64,000 bases of DNA from an uncultured Clostridia bacterium. Its GTDB lineage: Bacteria > Bacillota > Clostridia > Oscillospirales > Acutalibacteraceae. Under the pieces are notes generated by a model, which was not told the origin of the DNA, searched no databases, and saw only the letters and a list, made by a program, of their open reading frames with translations. The translations under genes were made by a program, and so were the position numbers. Every line of letters begins with the position of its first letter. Positions within the stretch are counted from its first letter, which is position 1. The DNA is taken from the NCBI GenBank assembly GCA_944412445.1, contig CALYBJ010000002.1, positions 35,820 through 99,819 of the forward strand, given 5' to 3'. This document shows positions 1 through 9,253 of the stretch, piece after piece.

Positions 1-161
1 TTTGCGTCAAGAAGCTCAATAAGGGTTTTAGGTTTAAGAGTAAGCTTAATTTTGTCATTATCAACAACATAATCGGCGTCAAGAAGCTCGGAGGTTTTTC
101 CTGTGAGCGTATAATTCTTTCCTGCGGCTCTGTAATTGCATATAAACTGCGGGTTGTGCAT
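1..161 (-). CDS. Partial gene, N-terminal 53 residues of an unrecognised protein
   Basis: An open frame begins at an ATG at 159-161 on the minus strand, preceded by a good ribosome binding site (AAGGAG on the minus strand, near 171-177), and runs off the left edge. The 53 visible residues begin MHNPQFICNYRAAGKNYTLT and continue as alternating polar and hydrophobic stretches that look like beta strands. There is no signal peptide. The fragment is too short to assign a family. Real initiation is likely because a promoter-like pair lies upstream at 207-235. Confidence 0.6.
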   Translation of the reverse strand, partial: MHNPQFICNYRAAGKNYTLTGKTSELLDADYVVDNDKIKLTLKPKTLIELLDA

Positions 162-206
162 TTTATCCAACTCCTTCAATAGAGATTATCTTAATATTTT
201 TAATAT

Positions 207-235
207 ATTATGCAATATTTTGTGCAGAATGTCAA
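207..235 (-). promoter_or_regulatory. Sigma-A type promoter for the cut-off gene
   Basis: On the minus strand TTGACA (230-235) is followed after 17 bases by CATAAT (207-212). It lies just downstream of the DD-carboxypeptidase stop and about 45 bases ahead of the next ATG, so the leftmost gene is probably transcribed separately. Confidence 0.55.
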
Positions 236-237
236 GA

Positions 238-1383
238 CTAACGCCAGAAATATGAAAATCCGGTGTCATACAAGCTTTTGAGGTCCGCATACCTGCCGTA
301 TTTTGAAGGACATCCCATAACCACTGCAATAAAGGTCTTTTCCTTGCCGGTTTTGTCAATATATTTTTTTGCGGCAGAAACAAGGCAGATTCCGGCCAAC
401 GAGTGTGAGCCGGTTTTGATTCCTACGGCGTAGGGATAATATCTGCTGCTGTAAGGATTTATAAGTTCATCGGAATTAGTATACGATGCGCTTCCGCCTG
501 ATTCAAAATACGCCGTTGCCCAGGGCTGGTTTACAGTATTTCTTATAAGCGGAATTGAATACGCTTTTGCACCGATAATCATCATATCGTATGCGGAGAC
601 ATAGTGATTGCTGTTAGGGAAACCGTCCGGGTTTGCAAAGTGTGAATCATTCATGCCTAATTTTTTTGCATAGTCGTTCATCATGCTGATAAAATAATTC
701 AGCGCTTTTGATGCCGACATACTGCTGTCGCCGGAAGCAACTCTTGCAGTGTTTACTGCGATTGTATATGCGGCGTCACAGCCTGAAGGCACAAGAAGAC
801 ATTTCAGAATCTCCTTGAACTTTATGCGCTGTCCCTGATATATACCGGCTTTGCTGGTGTTCCACTCCATTAAGTTAAGCTCGCTGCCTACTTTTAATAC
901 ATAATTCTCGTCAAGATATTCACTTGCAAGGCAGGCTGTAATAAGCTTTGTTGTGCTTGCAGGGTGGCATCTCAGGTGCATATTTTTGTCATACAAAATT
1001 ACATCGTTGTCATAGTCATACAAAACAGCCGATTTTGCATAGCCGGTGGAAAAGAGTGTGCTTGTATCAGAAACAAACCTTCTGTCTGAAAATGTTTCTG
1101 CTTTTGCGAAAGGATCAAGCTTTGCGCTTACTCTCAGAATATACCTTGCGTCGGCCGCGTTTACTTTTCCGTTTTTATCATAGTCTGCCGCCGTTTGCTG
1201 ATTCGAGCTGAGTTTTTCAAGAGAGGCAGCTGCTCTTAACACGATTCTCGCGTCGGATGCTGAAATTTTTGCGTCGCCGTTAACATCGCCTAAAAGTGAA
1301 GCAGCTGACACTCCTATTGAAAAAGATGTTATGTAAACGGAAAACGCTAAAACTGCGAATAAAATTTTGATGTAGTTTTTCAT
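238..1383 (-). CDS. Secreted D-alanyl-D-alanine carboxypeptidase with N-terminal dockerin-like module
   Basis: A serine DD-peptidase of the S11 (DacF/PBP5) family, 381 residues, expected to trim the terminal D-Ala of peptidoglycan stem peptides outside the membrane. Residues 1-28 form a signal peptide. Residues about 31-90 are a dockerin-like pair of calcium loops (DVNGDAKISASDARIVLRAA and DYDKNGKVNAADARYILRVS). The catalytic domain follows: SxxK is S143-TT-K146, the KTG box is 323-325, and the second motif reads S200-G-C where the family usually has S-x-N. The ribosome binding site AAGGAG lies inside the end of the upstream methyltransferase gene, whose stop is one base away, so the two are translationally linked. 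The dockerin module suggests anchoring to a cohesin-bearing partner; no cohesin is in the window. The family is sure, activity less so because of the Asn-to-Cys change. Confidence 0.88.
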   Translation of the reverse strand: MKNYIKILFAVLAFSVYITSFSIGVSAASLLGDVNGDAKISASDARIVLRAAASLEKLSSNQQTAADYDKNGKVNAADARYILRVSAKLDPFAKAETFSDRRFVSDTSTLFSTGYAKSAVLYDYDNDVILYDKNMHLRCHPASTTKLITACLASEYLDENYVLKVGSELNLMEWNTSKAGIYQGQRIKFKEILKCLLVPSGCDAAYTIAVNTARVASGDSSMSASKALNYFISMMNDYAKKLGMNDSHFANPDGFPNSNHYVSAYDMMIIGAKAYSIPLIRNTVNQPWATAYFESGGSASYTNSDELINPYSSRYYPYAVGIKTGSHSLAGICLVSAAKKYIDKTGKEKTFIAVVMGCPSKYGRYADLKSLYDTGFSYFWR

Positions 1384-1384
1384 T

Positions 1385-2566
1385 TTATTCTCCTTGTTTT
1401 TTAATTAACAAAATTATATTTTCAATATGTCTTGTATGGGGAAACATATCAAAAGGACTGCATTTTTTTACTTTATAACCGTTTTTGACAAGATAGTAAA
1501 CATCTCTTGACTGGGTTTCAATATCGCAGGAAATATAAATAATTTTTTCAGGTTTAAGGACTAATATTGAATCAAGAAACTGTTTGCTGCAGCCTGCTCT
1601 GGGGGGATCGGTAAAAATCACATCAGCGTTATTGCCTTCAAGAGCGTACGATTTCATAAAATCTCCGGCATCGGCTTCATAGAACGAAATATTTTTTATG
1701 TTGTTGATTTTTGCGTTTATTACAGCGTCTTTTACAGCGTCCTTGTTAAGCTCCGCGCCTATCACTCTTTCAGCATATTTTGCTGCCGTGATTCCGATAG
1801 TGCCTGTACCGCAGTAAGCGTCAATAACTGTTTCGGCTCCTGACAGCCCGGCAAATTCCACCGCTTTATTGTATAATTTTTCAGTTTGAACAGGATTAAT
1901 CTGATAAAAAGATTTCGGTGAAATTCTGAATTTATGCCCGCATAAAATATCGGTTATAAATCCTTTTCCGTATAAAACCTTTTGTGTTTCGCCTAAAACC
2001 ATGCTTGTGAATTTATTGTTTATGTTCTGAACGATGGTAGTTATTTCCGGATGTATTTTAAGGAGCTCTTCAACAAAGTGATTTTTTCCGGGAAAAACAG
2101 GCGTTCCTGTTACAAGAACCACCATTATTTCGCCGGTTGAAAAACCTCTTCTTATCAGCACATGCCTAAGAAAACCGCTCCCGTTTTTTTCATTGTATAC
2201 CGACAGGTTAAAAGAAGACAGAAGCTTTCTTACTGTAACAATTATATCGTCAGCGTATTTATCTTCAAGCATACAGGAATCAACCTTTACAATCCTATGA
2301 GTGCTTGACTGATAAATTCCGGAAATAATCATTCCGCTTCTTGTAGTTCCGAAGGCAGCGCTTACTTTATTTCTGTAGTGGTATGGATTTTCCATGCCTG
2401 TTATATTGTCAACCCGGCAGTATTTTCCGAAAAGCTTTACGACCTTAGCCTGTTTATAGGCAAGCTGTCTTTCGTAGTCCATGTTCTGAAGCTGACATCC
2501 GCCGCATTTTCCTGCTGCCGGGCAATTTTTTTTGTTTGATTTTAAGTTGGATAAAGCGTCTTTCAT
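1385..2566 (-). CDS. rlmD: 23S rRNA (uracil-C5)-methyltransferase, RlmD/RlmCD (TrmA) family
   Basis: An S-adenosylmethionine-dependent RNA m5U methyltransferase of 393 residues, probably acting on 23S rRNA. The N-terminal iron-sulfur cysteines are C15, C21, C24 and C98 (pattern C-x5-C-x2-C plus a distant C). The SAM-binding loop is DAYCGTGTIG (249-258), TDPPR lies at 319-323, the catalytic cysteine is in ISCD (C347), and the conserved glutamate near the end is in RHIEN (E382). It lacks the N-terminal TRAM domain found in many relatives, so it is a short form. The exact target uridine (747 or 1939 in E. coli numbering, or both as in B. subtilis RlmCD) cannot be told from sequence. It is first in a two-gene minus-strand unit with the DD-carboxypeptidase. 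Confidence 0.9.
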   Translation of the reverse strand: MKDALSNLKSNKKNCPAAGKCGGCQLQNMDYERQLAYKQAKVVKLFGKYCRVDNITGMENPYHYRNKVSAAFGTTRSGMIISGIYQSSTHRIVKVDSCMLEDKYADDIIVTVRKLLSSFNLSVYNEKNGSGFLRHVLIRRGFSTGEIMVVLVTGTPVFPGKNHFVEELLKIHPEITTIVQNINNKFTSMVLGETQKVLYGKGFITDILCGHKFRISPKSFYQINPVQTEKLYNKAVEFAGLSGAETVIDAYCGTGTIGITAAKYAERVIGAELNKDAVKDAVINAKINNIKNISFYEADAGDFMKSYALEGNNADVIFTDPPRAGCSKQFLDSILVLKPEKIIYISCDIETQSRDVYYLVKNGYKVKKCSPFDMFPHTRHIENIILLIKKQGE

Positions 2567-2600
2567 AAATTATTTTCCATTCGTAAATTAAGTAAATCAT

Positions 2601-2629
2601 ATTTTATCATGCTGCAAACAAAAATTCAA
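2601..2629 (-). promoter_or_regulatory. Promoter for rlmD-dac
   Basis: On the minus strand TTGAAT (2624-2629), a 17-base spacer, and TAAAAT (2601-2606) preceded by TGA (extended -10). It lies 35 bases upstream of the rlmD start and diverges from the beta-galactosidase promoter. Confidence 0.65.
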
Positions 2630-2636
2630 TTAAAGA

Positions 2637-2665
2637 TTGAAAAAAAAATATGTTTATGATACAAT
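2637..2665 (+). promoter_or_regulatory. Promoter for the beta-galactosidase gene
   Basis: TTGAAA (2637-2642), 17 bases, TACAAT (2660-2665) with an extended TGA just before the -10. The GTG start of the gene follows 28 bases later. No clear operator repeat was seen, so sugar regulation is not visible here. Confidence 0.6.
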
Positions 2666-2692
2666 GTAAAAAACTGTTAGGGGGTTTTTACA

Positions 2693-5600
2693 GTGAAATA
2701 TAATTTGCAGAAAAATAATTACAAAAACTTTAAAGTTTTCAGAGATAATATAACCGAACCGAGATCGTATTTTATTCCTTACGGCTCCTTTGAAAAGCTT
2801 ATAAACACTGAAATCAGCAGAGAAAGATATGAGTCTGATATGGTAACATGTCTTTCCGGACAGTGGGATTTTAAGTTTTATATGCACTGCACGAAATTAC
2901 CCGATGTTTTTGATTCGTCGAGCGTGAAGTTCGATGAAATTAAAGTGCCCTCTACATGGCAGAGAACAGGATATCTGGAGCCTGTTTATCTTAACTGTCC
3001 GTATGAGTTTAAGACAATGTACCCGGCTGTTCCCGAGGATATGCCGGCCGGAATTTACAGAAAAAGGTTTTCCGTTGATGATGCTGATAAAAAGTATATA
3101 CTTACTTTTCTGGGTGCCGCAAGCAATATGGAGGTTTATGTCAACGGAGATTATGTAGGATACTCGGAGGGCTCCCATAATACTGCTGAGTTTGACATTT
3201 CGGACAAGATACAGCCAGGGGAAAACGAACTTGTTGTTTTAAGCTTTAAATGGTGCTGCGGCTCATTTCTTGAGGCTCAGGATATGTTCAGAGAAAACGG
3301 CATTTTCAGGGATGTTCTGCTTACAGCTTATGACAAGTCCTACATTTATGATTATGAGGTTATATCAAGGAAAAACGAAAACGGCAGATATGACATGACC
3401 TGCAAAGTTGAGGTTCCCGGCTACTCTGAGGGCTGTACGGTTAAGGTCGAGCTTTATGACGGAAATGCTCCCATAGCTTCGCAGGAGCTTAAGGCCTCTC
3501 AGAAAATGAATTTCGAGTTTTCCGGACTTGATGTCAAAGAATGGAATGCGGAGGAGCCTTATGTCTATACGCTGTTCATTACCCTTTTTGAAAACGGAAA
3601 GGAAGTAATGACTCTTCGCAGTATTACAGGCTTTAAAACCGTAAAAATTACCGGAAATGTTTTTACATTCAACAATAAAAAAATAAAGTTTAAAGGCGTT
3701 AATCATCATGACTCCAATCTTTACACCGGATATGTAATGACTCATGAAGACCTTGAACGCGACATAAAGCTTATGAAGGAATATAATGTGAACTCCGTCA
3801 GAACCTCGCATTATCCTCCCGATCCGTATTTCCTTATTCTCTGTGATATTTACGGCTTATACGTAGTAGATGAAGCCGATATTGAAACACACGGTTTAGG
3901 CGAGCTTTGCGATAACGTAAGCGCAATAAGCAGTGATTTGAAGTGGAGATATCATTATATCGACAGAGTAATGAGAATGTACAGAAGAGACAGAAACAGG
4001 GTTTCGGTCACCATGTGGTCATTGGGAAACGAGTCCGGCGGCTACAAATGTCAGGACAAGTGCTGTGAATGGCTTAAGGCGCAGGGAACAGAAATTCCGG
4101 TACACTATGAAGGCGTTGCCATAACCAAAAGAGTTGCTTATGATGTTGTTTCCGAAATGTATACATCACAGGAAGATGTTGAAAAAATCGGTCTGGGAAA
4201 ATACAGAGGAAAGTATAAGGGTGGGTCAAAAGCCGTTATGCAGCATTATTTAAGTAAACCGTTTTTCCTGTGCGAATACGCTCACGCTATGGGAGTAGGT
4301 CCCGGCTCCATGCAGGAATACTGGGACAGTATATATAAGTATGACAATCTTATGGGCGGCTGTATATGGGAATGGGCAGACCACAGCGTATACCACGGAC
4401 CTGAGGATACCAAGTACAAATATAAATATACTTACGGCGGAGACCATAAGGAAAAACAGCATGACGGAAATTTCTGTGTAGACGGTTTGTTTTATCCTGA
4501 CAGAGCTCCTCATACCGGCGCGCTGCAAATGAAAGAGATATACAGGCCTCTTATTTGTGAACACAGTGAAGGCAGTATTTTTAAATTTACAAATACTAAC
4601 CGTTTCAGAAGCTCCGGTTATCTTAAAATCAAATGGGTTCTTGAGCGAAACGGTTCTGAGTTTGACAGCGGAACAATTGCGGCTGATATAAAGCCTGAGG
4701 AAACTGCCGAAATTGAAATTGTCCATAAGGCAATTGATACGGAAAACGACTACTTTATGAACATAATTTGTTATGACGGCGACTTCGAGGTCTCAAGAGA
4801 GCAGATACCTCTGAACGATGTATCCGTGTCGTATAATCTGAAAAATGAAGGAAAAATTGAGATTTGTTCCGACGGTAAAAATGTCACTGTCAGATTTGAC
4901 GGCGGCGAAGCTGTATTTTCTTCGGAAAGCGGATATCTTACTTCTCATATAAAAAACGGCGTTCAGTATCTTAACACCGAACCGGCTTCCGGAACGGCAG
5001 GCTTTGTTCCCAATGTCTTCAGAGCTCCCCTTGACAATGATATGAATATCAGGGAGAAATGGTTTGAACTCAAGCTTGACAAGGCGTCTGCTGTCCTTGA
5101 TTCCTTTGATGTTTGCCTTGACGGCTCATGCGCTTCCGTAATCTCAGTATTTATGATTAAAGGCGGCAAAAAGGACATTTTTGAATGTATGGTTGACTAT
5201 ACGGTATCGCCCAAGGGTGAAATTAAAATAAGAGCTGTTCTTAATAAGCTTATTGCAGATGAAATTAATTTGCCCAGATTCGGCATGACGGCTGAGCTTC
5301 CTGCTGCATTTGACAATGTAACATACTACGGAAGAGGCAGCAGAGAAAATCTTCCCGATATTACAATTCAGGCGCCGATAGGCATTTACAAGTCCAAGGT
5401 TCACGATATGCACGAACCGTATATCTATCCACAGGACAACTCGGAGCACTGCAATGTAAAGTGGTTAAAGGTTGCCGATGACGCAGGTCACGCGATAAAT
5501 ATTTATGCCGAAGAAAGATTCGCATTTAATATTCATGATTACACCCAGGAAAATCTTTATGAGGCCAGGCATCAGGAAGACATTGTAAATGTAGCGTCCT

Positions 5601-5728
5601 CTATTCTCACTGTGGACGGCTATGTAAGAGGAACAGGCACCAACAGCTGCGGACCCAATACAATGCCTGCCTATGTAATTGACGAGGACAGTATGCTCAT
5701 ATTTGAGTTTACGGTTGTGGCTGAATAA
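2693..5728 (+). CDS. lacZ: Beta-galactosidase, glycoside hydrolase family 2 (LacZ type)
   Basis: An intracellular GH2 beta-galactosidase of 1011 residues, close to the 1023 of E. coli LacZ, hydrolysing terminal beta-D-galactosides such as lactose. The start is a GTG at 2693 behind AGGGGG. The domain order is the usual one: sugar-binding jelly roll, immunoglobulin-like domain, TIM barrel, second immunoglobulin-like domain, and the large C-terminal beta-galactosidase domain. The acid/base glutamate is E447 in WSLGNESGG and the nucleophile is E528 in LCEYAHAMG. There is no signal peptide. No lactose permease, galactokinase or lac regulator is adjacent, so substrate uptake must be encoded elsewhere. 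The next gene begins one base after the stop, suggesting co-transcription. Confidence 0.95.
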   Translation: MKYNLQKNNYKNFKVFRDNITEPRSYFIPYGSFEKLINTEISRERYESDMVTCLSGQWDFKFYMHCTKLPDVFDSSSVKFDEIKVPSTWQRTGYLEPVYLNCPYEFKTMYPAVPEDMPAGIYRKRFSVDDADKKYILTFLGAASNMEVYVNGDYVGYSEGSHNTAEFDISDKIQPGENELVVLSFKWCCGSFLEAQDMFRENGIFRDVLLTAYDKSYIYDYEVISRKNENGRYDMTCKVEVPGYSEGCTVKVELYDGNAPIASQELKASQKMNFEFSGLDVKEWNAEEPYVYTLFITLFENGKEVMTLRSITGFKTVKITGNVFTFNNKKIKFKGVNHHDSNLYTGYVMTHEDLERDIKLMKEYNVNSVRTSHYPPDPYFLILCDIYGLYVVDEADIETHGLGELCDNVSAISSDLKWRYHYIDRVMRMYRRDRNRVSVTMWSLGNESGGYKCQDKCCEWLKAQGTEIPVHYEGVAITKRVAYDVVSEMYTSQEDVEKIGLGKYRGKYKGGSKAVMQHYLSKPFFLCEYAHAMGVGPGSMQEYWDSIYKYDNLMGGCIWEWADHSVYHGPEDTKYKYKYTYGGDHKEKQHDGNFCVDGLFYPDRAPHTGALQMKEIYRPLICEHSEGSIFKFTNTNRFRSSGYLKIKWVLERNGSEFDSGTIAADIKPEETAEIEIVHKAIDTENDYFMNIICYDGDFEVSREQIPLNDVSVSYNLKNEGKIEICSDGKNVTVRFDGGEAVFSSESGYLTSHIKNGVQYLNTEPASGTAGFVPNVFRAPLDNDMNIREKWFELKLDKASAVLDSFDVCLDGSCASVISVFMIKGGKKDIFECMVDYTVSPKGEIKIRAVLNKLIADEINLPRFGMTAELPAAFDNVTYYGRGSRENLPDITIQAPIGIYKSKVHDMHEPYIYPQDNSEHCNVKWLKVADDAGHAINIYAEERFAFNIHDYTQENLYEARHQEDIVNVASSILTVDGYVRGTGTNSCGPNTMPAYVIDEDSMLIFEFTVVAE

Positions 5729-5729
5729 T

Positions 5730-6155
5730 ATGGCAGACACTTGTATAAAAAGAGTTTCCGGCGAGGAAGTAAAAAATTTGCGTATTGCTGTTTTCTCAAC
5801 AGAACAGAGGTATCCGAAGGACATGCTGTTTGACTGTCATGAAAAAGAAGCAATTTTTTACGGCTTCTTTTCAGCCGATGAAATTTCCGGCTGCTGCAGA
5901 TTATATAGAGAATCAGCAAACACCGTACATATTGACAATATAGCCTTTTCTCCGAAAATGCGGGGAAAAGGCTTCGGAAAAAAATTTATACTTGATGTTG
6001 CCGAAAAATGCTTTGAAACAGGCTTTAAGCGGATAACAATAAACGCAAAAAAGGAAGCTGTAGGTTTTTATCTGAAATGCGGCTTTGAAATTTGCGGAGA
6101 TGAGTTTGCAGATGAAAATTTTGTACGCATACCTGTTGTAAAAAGTATTCTATAA
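5730..6155 (+). CDS. GNAT-family N-acetyltransferase
   Basis: An acetyl-CoA-dependent acyltransferase of 141 residues. The ATG at 5730 is preferred because it follows the beta-galactosidase stop (5726-5728) directly; a longer frame from 5679 would run inside that gene. The acetyl-CoA pyrophosphate loop (motif A) reads MRGKGFGKKF, preceded by the typical strand VHIDNIAFSP, and the C-terminal KKEAVGFYLKCGFEICGDEF matches motif B of ElaA-like GNATs. The substrate is unknown. It lies directly after lacZ, with two membrane protein genes following at short distance. Confidence 0.82.
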   Translation: MADTCIKRVSGEEVKNLRIAVFSTEQRYPKDMLFDCHEKEAIFYGFFSADEISGCCRLYRESANTVHIDNIAFSPKMRGKGFGKKFILDVAEKCFETGFKRITINAKKEAVGFYLKCGFEICGDEFADENFVRIPVVKSIL

Positions 6156-6193
6156 ATGTAACAGATAATTTTATGTTGGATGTGGATATTCTA

Positions 6194-6703
6194 ATGGCAA
6201 AAAAAATGAAGGACTATAATGTATTCAGATGCCCGTATTGTTCTTGCGAATATTTCGACGAAGATGCCGGAAAGGGAAAAACAGTGGGCAATCCTGTAAT
6301 TTCATGTCCGAACTGCGGAAAATCCATACTGAGGAAGTCAGTATTGGAGCCGGCTTTGATAAGAGGCAGCAGATATTTTGATATAAAATTTGCCTCTCTT
6401 TACAGGAAATTAAAATACGGAGTCATCTTTATATATGCAGTTTTTCTGCTTTTAATTGTTATGAAAGCAGACTTGCTTTTGTCTCTTTACTTAATAGGCA
6501 TGGCGCTTCTTATTTATATCGCATACGAAATCATACGAGTCGTTCATATGAGGTCATTTTTAAAATCCGACGAGTATTACAGTGAGATAGCTTTTTCCCT
6601 GAACCGGCTGTCGGATAAAAAATATGCTGAAATGATTACCGAAATACAGGGTATTGACAGCAGCAGCGTTTATTTTTATGAGCTTTATAGCAGCAAGCAA
6701 TAA
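6194..6703 (+). CDS. Small membrane protein with N-terminal zinc ribbon
   Basis: An unrecognised protein of about 169 residues. It opens with a zinc-ribbon-like pair of CxxC motifs (CPYC and CPNC, about 22 residues apart). Two closely spaced hydrophobic segments follow (GVIFIYAVFLLLIVM and LLSLYLIGMALLIYIAYEII) and then a polar C-terminal tail of about 60 residues. The ATG at 6194 has a weak GGA seven bases upstream; an earlier ATG at 6173 in the same frame has no visible ribosome binding site. It probably belongs to the unit with the following DUF2207-like gene, 28 bases downstream. No function can be given. Confidence 0.65.
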   Translation: MAKKMKDYNVFRCPYCSCEYFDEDAGKGKTVGNPVISCPNCGKSILRKSVLEPALIRGSRYFDIKFASLYRKLKYGVIFIYAVFLLLIVMKADLLLSLYLIGMALLIYIAYEIIRVVHMRSFLKSDEYYSEIAFSLNRLSDKKYAEMITEIQGIDSSSVYFYELYSSKQ

Positions 6704-6731
6704 ATAAAATTATTTTGAAAGGAAGACTCGA

Positions 6732-8249
6732 ATGAAAAAAATAGTATCGGTTTTAGTTGCAATCATGTTGCTTTTCTCTCTGGTATTCAGCTTTTCTGCA
6801 AATGCGGCGTCAAATTTATCTGTTGTAGGATTAACTGTTTATGCTGATCTGAATACAGACGGCACGGTTGATATTACGGAAATCTGGCAGATTGAATATC
6901 CCGACGCAGCCGAAGGCTTTACAAGATGGATAGATTTATATAACGGCTCCGGAACCAATGCCGTGACCGCCATACAAAAGTTTGATGAAATACAGAATTT
7001 ATCTGTAAGCGCTGACGGCAAACAGATGGAACAGGGTTCAGGCAACGGAACATATTCCTGCAATACATCTGCGGACGGCTCAAGCTATGATATTGTTATT
7101 GCGGATAAAACAGACGGAGCTGTTACTGAAAGAGAATATGTAATTTCCTATACACTGACAGGCGCCCTTAAAAAGACAGACGGAAAGGCAAACTTTTCAC
7201 ATATTTTTATAGGAAAGGCCTTTCAGTATACGTGTAACAATGTAACTGTAAATATTAACGCTCCTGCCGGCGTTAGCGGAGAAGATATTGAATTTGCCGA
7301 AGACACAAGCAAAACTATTTCAGTAAGCGGCAGCACTGCGGTTTATCAGATGAACAGGGTATATGATACCTTTGTCGTTGATGTTTCCATGCCCGATAAT
7401 GTGTTTAATGAAGGTGCTTTAGTCTCATATTCTTCATTCTCTCAGATAGCCTCTGATGTAAGAAACTTTGCCGTAACAGCATTTCCATGGATAATTTTAG
7501 CAGTCGCTGTTGTGTTAGTGATTATTCTTGTTTTATACACTGACAGGATTAAAAGGCTTAAAATTGAAAAGAAAACTGCAAAAGGCATTAAAGAAGAAGA
7601 TTTGAATAACTGTGTCGGACTTCCTGCGGGAATTACCCCCTGTGCGGCATACAAAATGCTTGTTCCGTATTCAAAAACAGCTCCTAAGTTTACCTCAAAA
7701 AAAGTTCCTTGTCTTTTCGGTCTTGCTGTTCTGGAGTGCATGGAAAAAGGCTATATAAAACAGGACGGAAAAAATCTTGTTGTAGAAACTCCGAAAGAAG
7801 AAATTAACGCTTATCTTGCAAGCGTGCTTAATTTTCTGAAAACTTTCTCCGCAAAAAACGGAAGCAAATATGTAATTGATGAAGAATTTTACAGCAGAGT
7901 TTCAAATGAATGTGAAACGAGATATGATGATATAGCAAAATACCTGGCGACATTTTACAGCTTTATACCTGAAATAAACGGCAAATATTTTAAAGATGAG
8001 AAGAATGTTGAAAATTATAAAAATACATATTTGCTTAAGCTGAAAATACAAAAGCTTGACCTGAAATACAGCTTTGAAGACTGTGTAAAAAAGGTTTTAT
8101 CCGGAGTTACCCCGGACAATCCGGAAGTTTTCGGAATGATTTTTGACACTTCGGCGGAAAAGCTTTTTAAGACAAAAAATGAAGACGGCATAAACGCTCT
8201 TTCAAATTCGATTTATGCAATGTATAAGGTTTTTGTTAAATCAAAATAA
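6732..8249 (+). CDS. DUF2207-like exported membrane protein
   Basis: A 505-residue protein with a signal peptide (1-25, ending SANAAS). Its extracytoplasmic beta-rich domain (about 30-235) resembles the N-terminal part of DUF2207 proteins: an opening strand pattern with an acidic DGTVDITEIWQIEY motif. A single membrane segment follows (about 245-270, WIILAVAVVLVIILVLY), then a cytoplasmic C-terminal half rich in lysine and glutamate. The ribosome binding site is GAAAGGAAG. The function of DUF2207 proteins is not known. The only context is the zinc-ribbon membrane protein just upstream, which hints that the two work together at the membrane. Confidence 0.7.
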   Translation: MKKIVSVLVAIMLLFSLVFSFSANAASNLSVVGLTVYADLNTDGTVDITEIWQIEYPDAAEGFTRWIDLYNGSGTNAVTAIQKFDEIQNLSVSADGKQMEQGSGNGTYSCNTSADGSSYDIVIADKTDGAVTEREYVISYTLTGALKKTDGKANFSHIFIGKAFQYTCNNVTVNINAPAGVSGEDIEFAEDTSKTISVSGSTAVYQMNRVYDTFVVDVSMPDNVFNEGALVSYSSFSQIASDVRNFAVTAFPWIILAVAVVLVIILVLYTDRIKRLKIEKKTAKGIKEEDLNNCVGLPAGITPCAAYKMLVPYSKTAPKFTSKKVPCLFGLAVLECMEKGYIKQDGKNLVVETPKEEINAYLASVLNFLKTFSAKNGSKYVIDEEFYSRVSNECETRYDDIAKYLATFYSFIPEINGKYFKDEKNVENYKNTYLLKLKIQKLDLKYSFEDCVKKVLSGVTPDNPEVFGMIFDTSAEKLFKTKNEDGINALSNSIYAMYKVFVKSK

Positions 8250-8267
8250 GTCTTATTAAACGTAACA

Positions 8268-8309
8268 GGCGGGATACAATCTTTCGCTTTCTCGGGAGAT
8301 TATCCCGCC
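8268..8309 (+). terminator. Stem-loop between the DUF2207-like gene and the hydrolase gene
   Basis: A perfect 9-bp stem, GGCGGGATA (8268-8276) with TATCCCGCC (8301-8309), around a 24-base loop. The downstream tail is T-rich but broken (GTTGATTTCATTT), so it could be a weak terminator or a leader structure of the next gene. Confidence 0.45.
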
Positions 8310-8345
8310 GTTGATTTCATTTAAAATACAGTTTAGGGTGAACAA

Positions 8346-9245
8346 ATGGATTTAGGTACGATTACAATAAGGGAAGCTCTCGCAGCTAAAAATAAAAACC
8401 GCAGTGAAGAGCATATTGAGGATACCCGGCGTGCTCAGGAAAAAATCGGAAAATTTTTAGAAAAAATATATGATGACAATCTGATTTATCAAACTGTTAT
8501 GTTCCGTAATTTTATAGGCTCATGGGCAGCACCGAAAGAACAGTTTCATAACGGGATAATCATGTATGTTCACGGAGGCGGTTTTTGCTGCGGCAATCTT
8601 GACTATGCTAAGGGTTTTGCGTCCGTGCTTGCAAAAAAATATAATATCAGGGTTTTTTGTCTTGCGTACCGGCTTGCACCTGAATATCCTTTTCCTTCAG
8701 CTCTCGAGGACTGCATCGAAGCCTATAAATATTTGCTTTCTTTCGGGTACAGTCCGAAGGAAATAGTGCTTGCAGGGGAGTCGGCAGGAGGAGGACTTAT
8801 TAACAGCCTGTGCCTTAAGCTTCGGGATATAGGCGAAGACCTGCCGGCAGGACTTATAAACATATCGCCCTGGACCGACCTGACATTGTCCGGAGAATCT
8901 TTTTATAGGAATGCTGATATTGATGTTGCGCTTACACCTATGCAGCTAAGCTTTTATGCGGAAACCTATGCGGAAAGCTTTGACAGAAAAAAACCGTACA
9001 TTTCTCCCGTATTCGGTGATTTTAAAGGTTTTCCGCCGTCACTTATTTTTGTGGGAAGCGATGAAATACTGCTTGACGATTCCTTAAGGCTGTATAATAA
9101 ATTAAGCGATGCAGGGGTTGACTGCCATATCAGTGTAGGTGAGGGGCTGTGGCATGTTTATCCGCTGTACGGAATAAAGGAAAGCAAGTCGGTATATGAT
9201 CAGATTTACAGCTTCCTACGCAGAATATTAAATGACAAAATATAG
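8346..9245 (+). CDS. Alpha/beta hydrolase of the hormone-sensitive lipase (HSL) family
   Basis: A cytoplasmic carboxylesterase-type enzyme of 299 residues. The oxyanion-hole motif HGGG is at 76-79, the nucleophile S146 is in GESAGG, and the acid and base of the triad are likely D239 (VGSDEILLDD) and H270 (GLWHVYP). These are the four landmarks of HSL/family IV esterases. The natural ester is unknown. A ribosome binding site (AGGGTGA) precedes the ATG. The formimidoyltransferase gene begins 8 bases after the stop, so the two are probably co-transcribed, though no metabolic link is obvious. Confidence 0.88.
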   Translation: MDLGTITIREALAAKNKNRSEEHIEDTRRAQEKIGKFLEKIYDDNLIYQTVMFRNFIGSWAAPKEQFHNGIIMYVHGGGFCCGNLDYAKGFASVLAKKYNIRVFCLAYRLAPEYPFPSALEDCIEAYKYLLSFGYSPKEIVLAGESAGGGLINSLCLKLRDIGEDLPAGLINISPWTDLTLSGESFYRNADIDVALTPMQLSFYAETYAESFDRKKPYISPVFGDFKGFPPSLIFVGSDEILLDDSLRLYNKLSDAGVDCHISVGEGLWHVYPLYGIKESKSVYDQIYSFLRRILNDKI

Positions 9246-9253
9246 GTGATTAT

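Noticed and set aside
2897..5449. Several minus-strand frames of 70-160 residues inside the beta-galactosidase gene.
   Set aside because: They are shadows of a clear 1011-residue GH2 gene and have no ribosome binding sites or recognisable domains.
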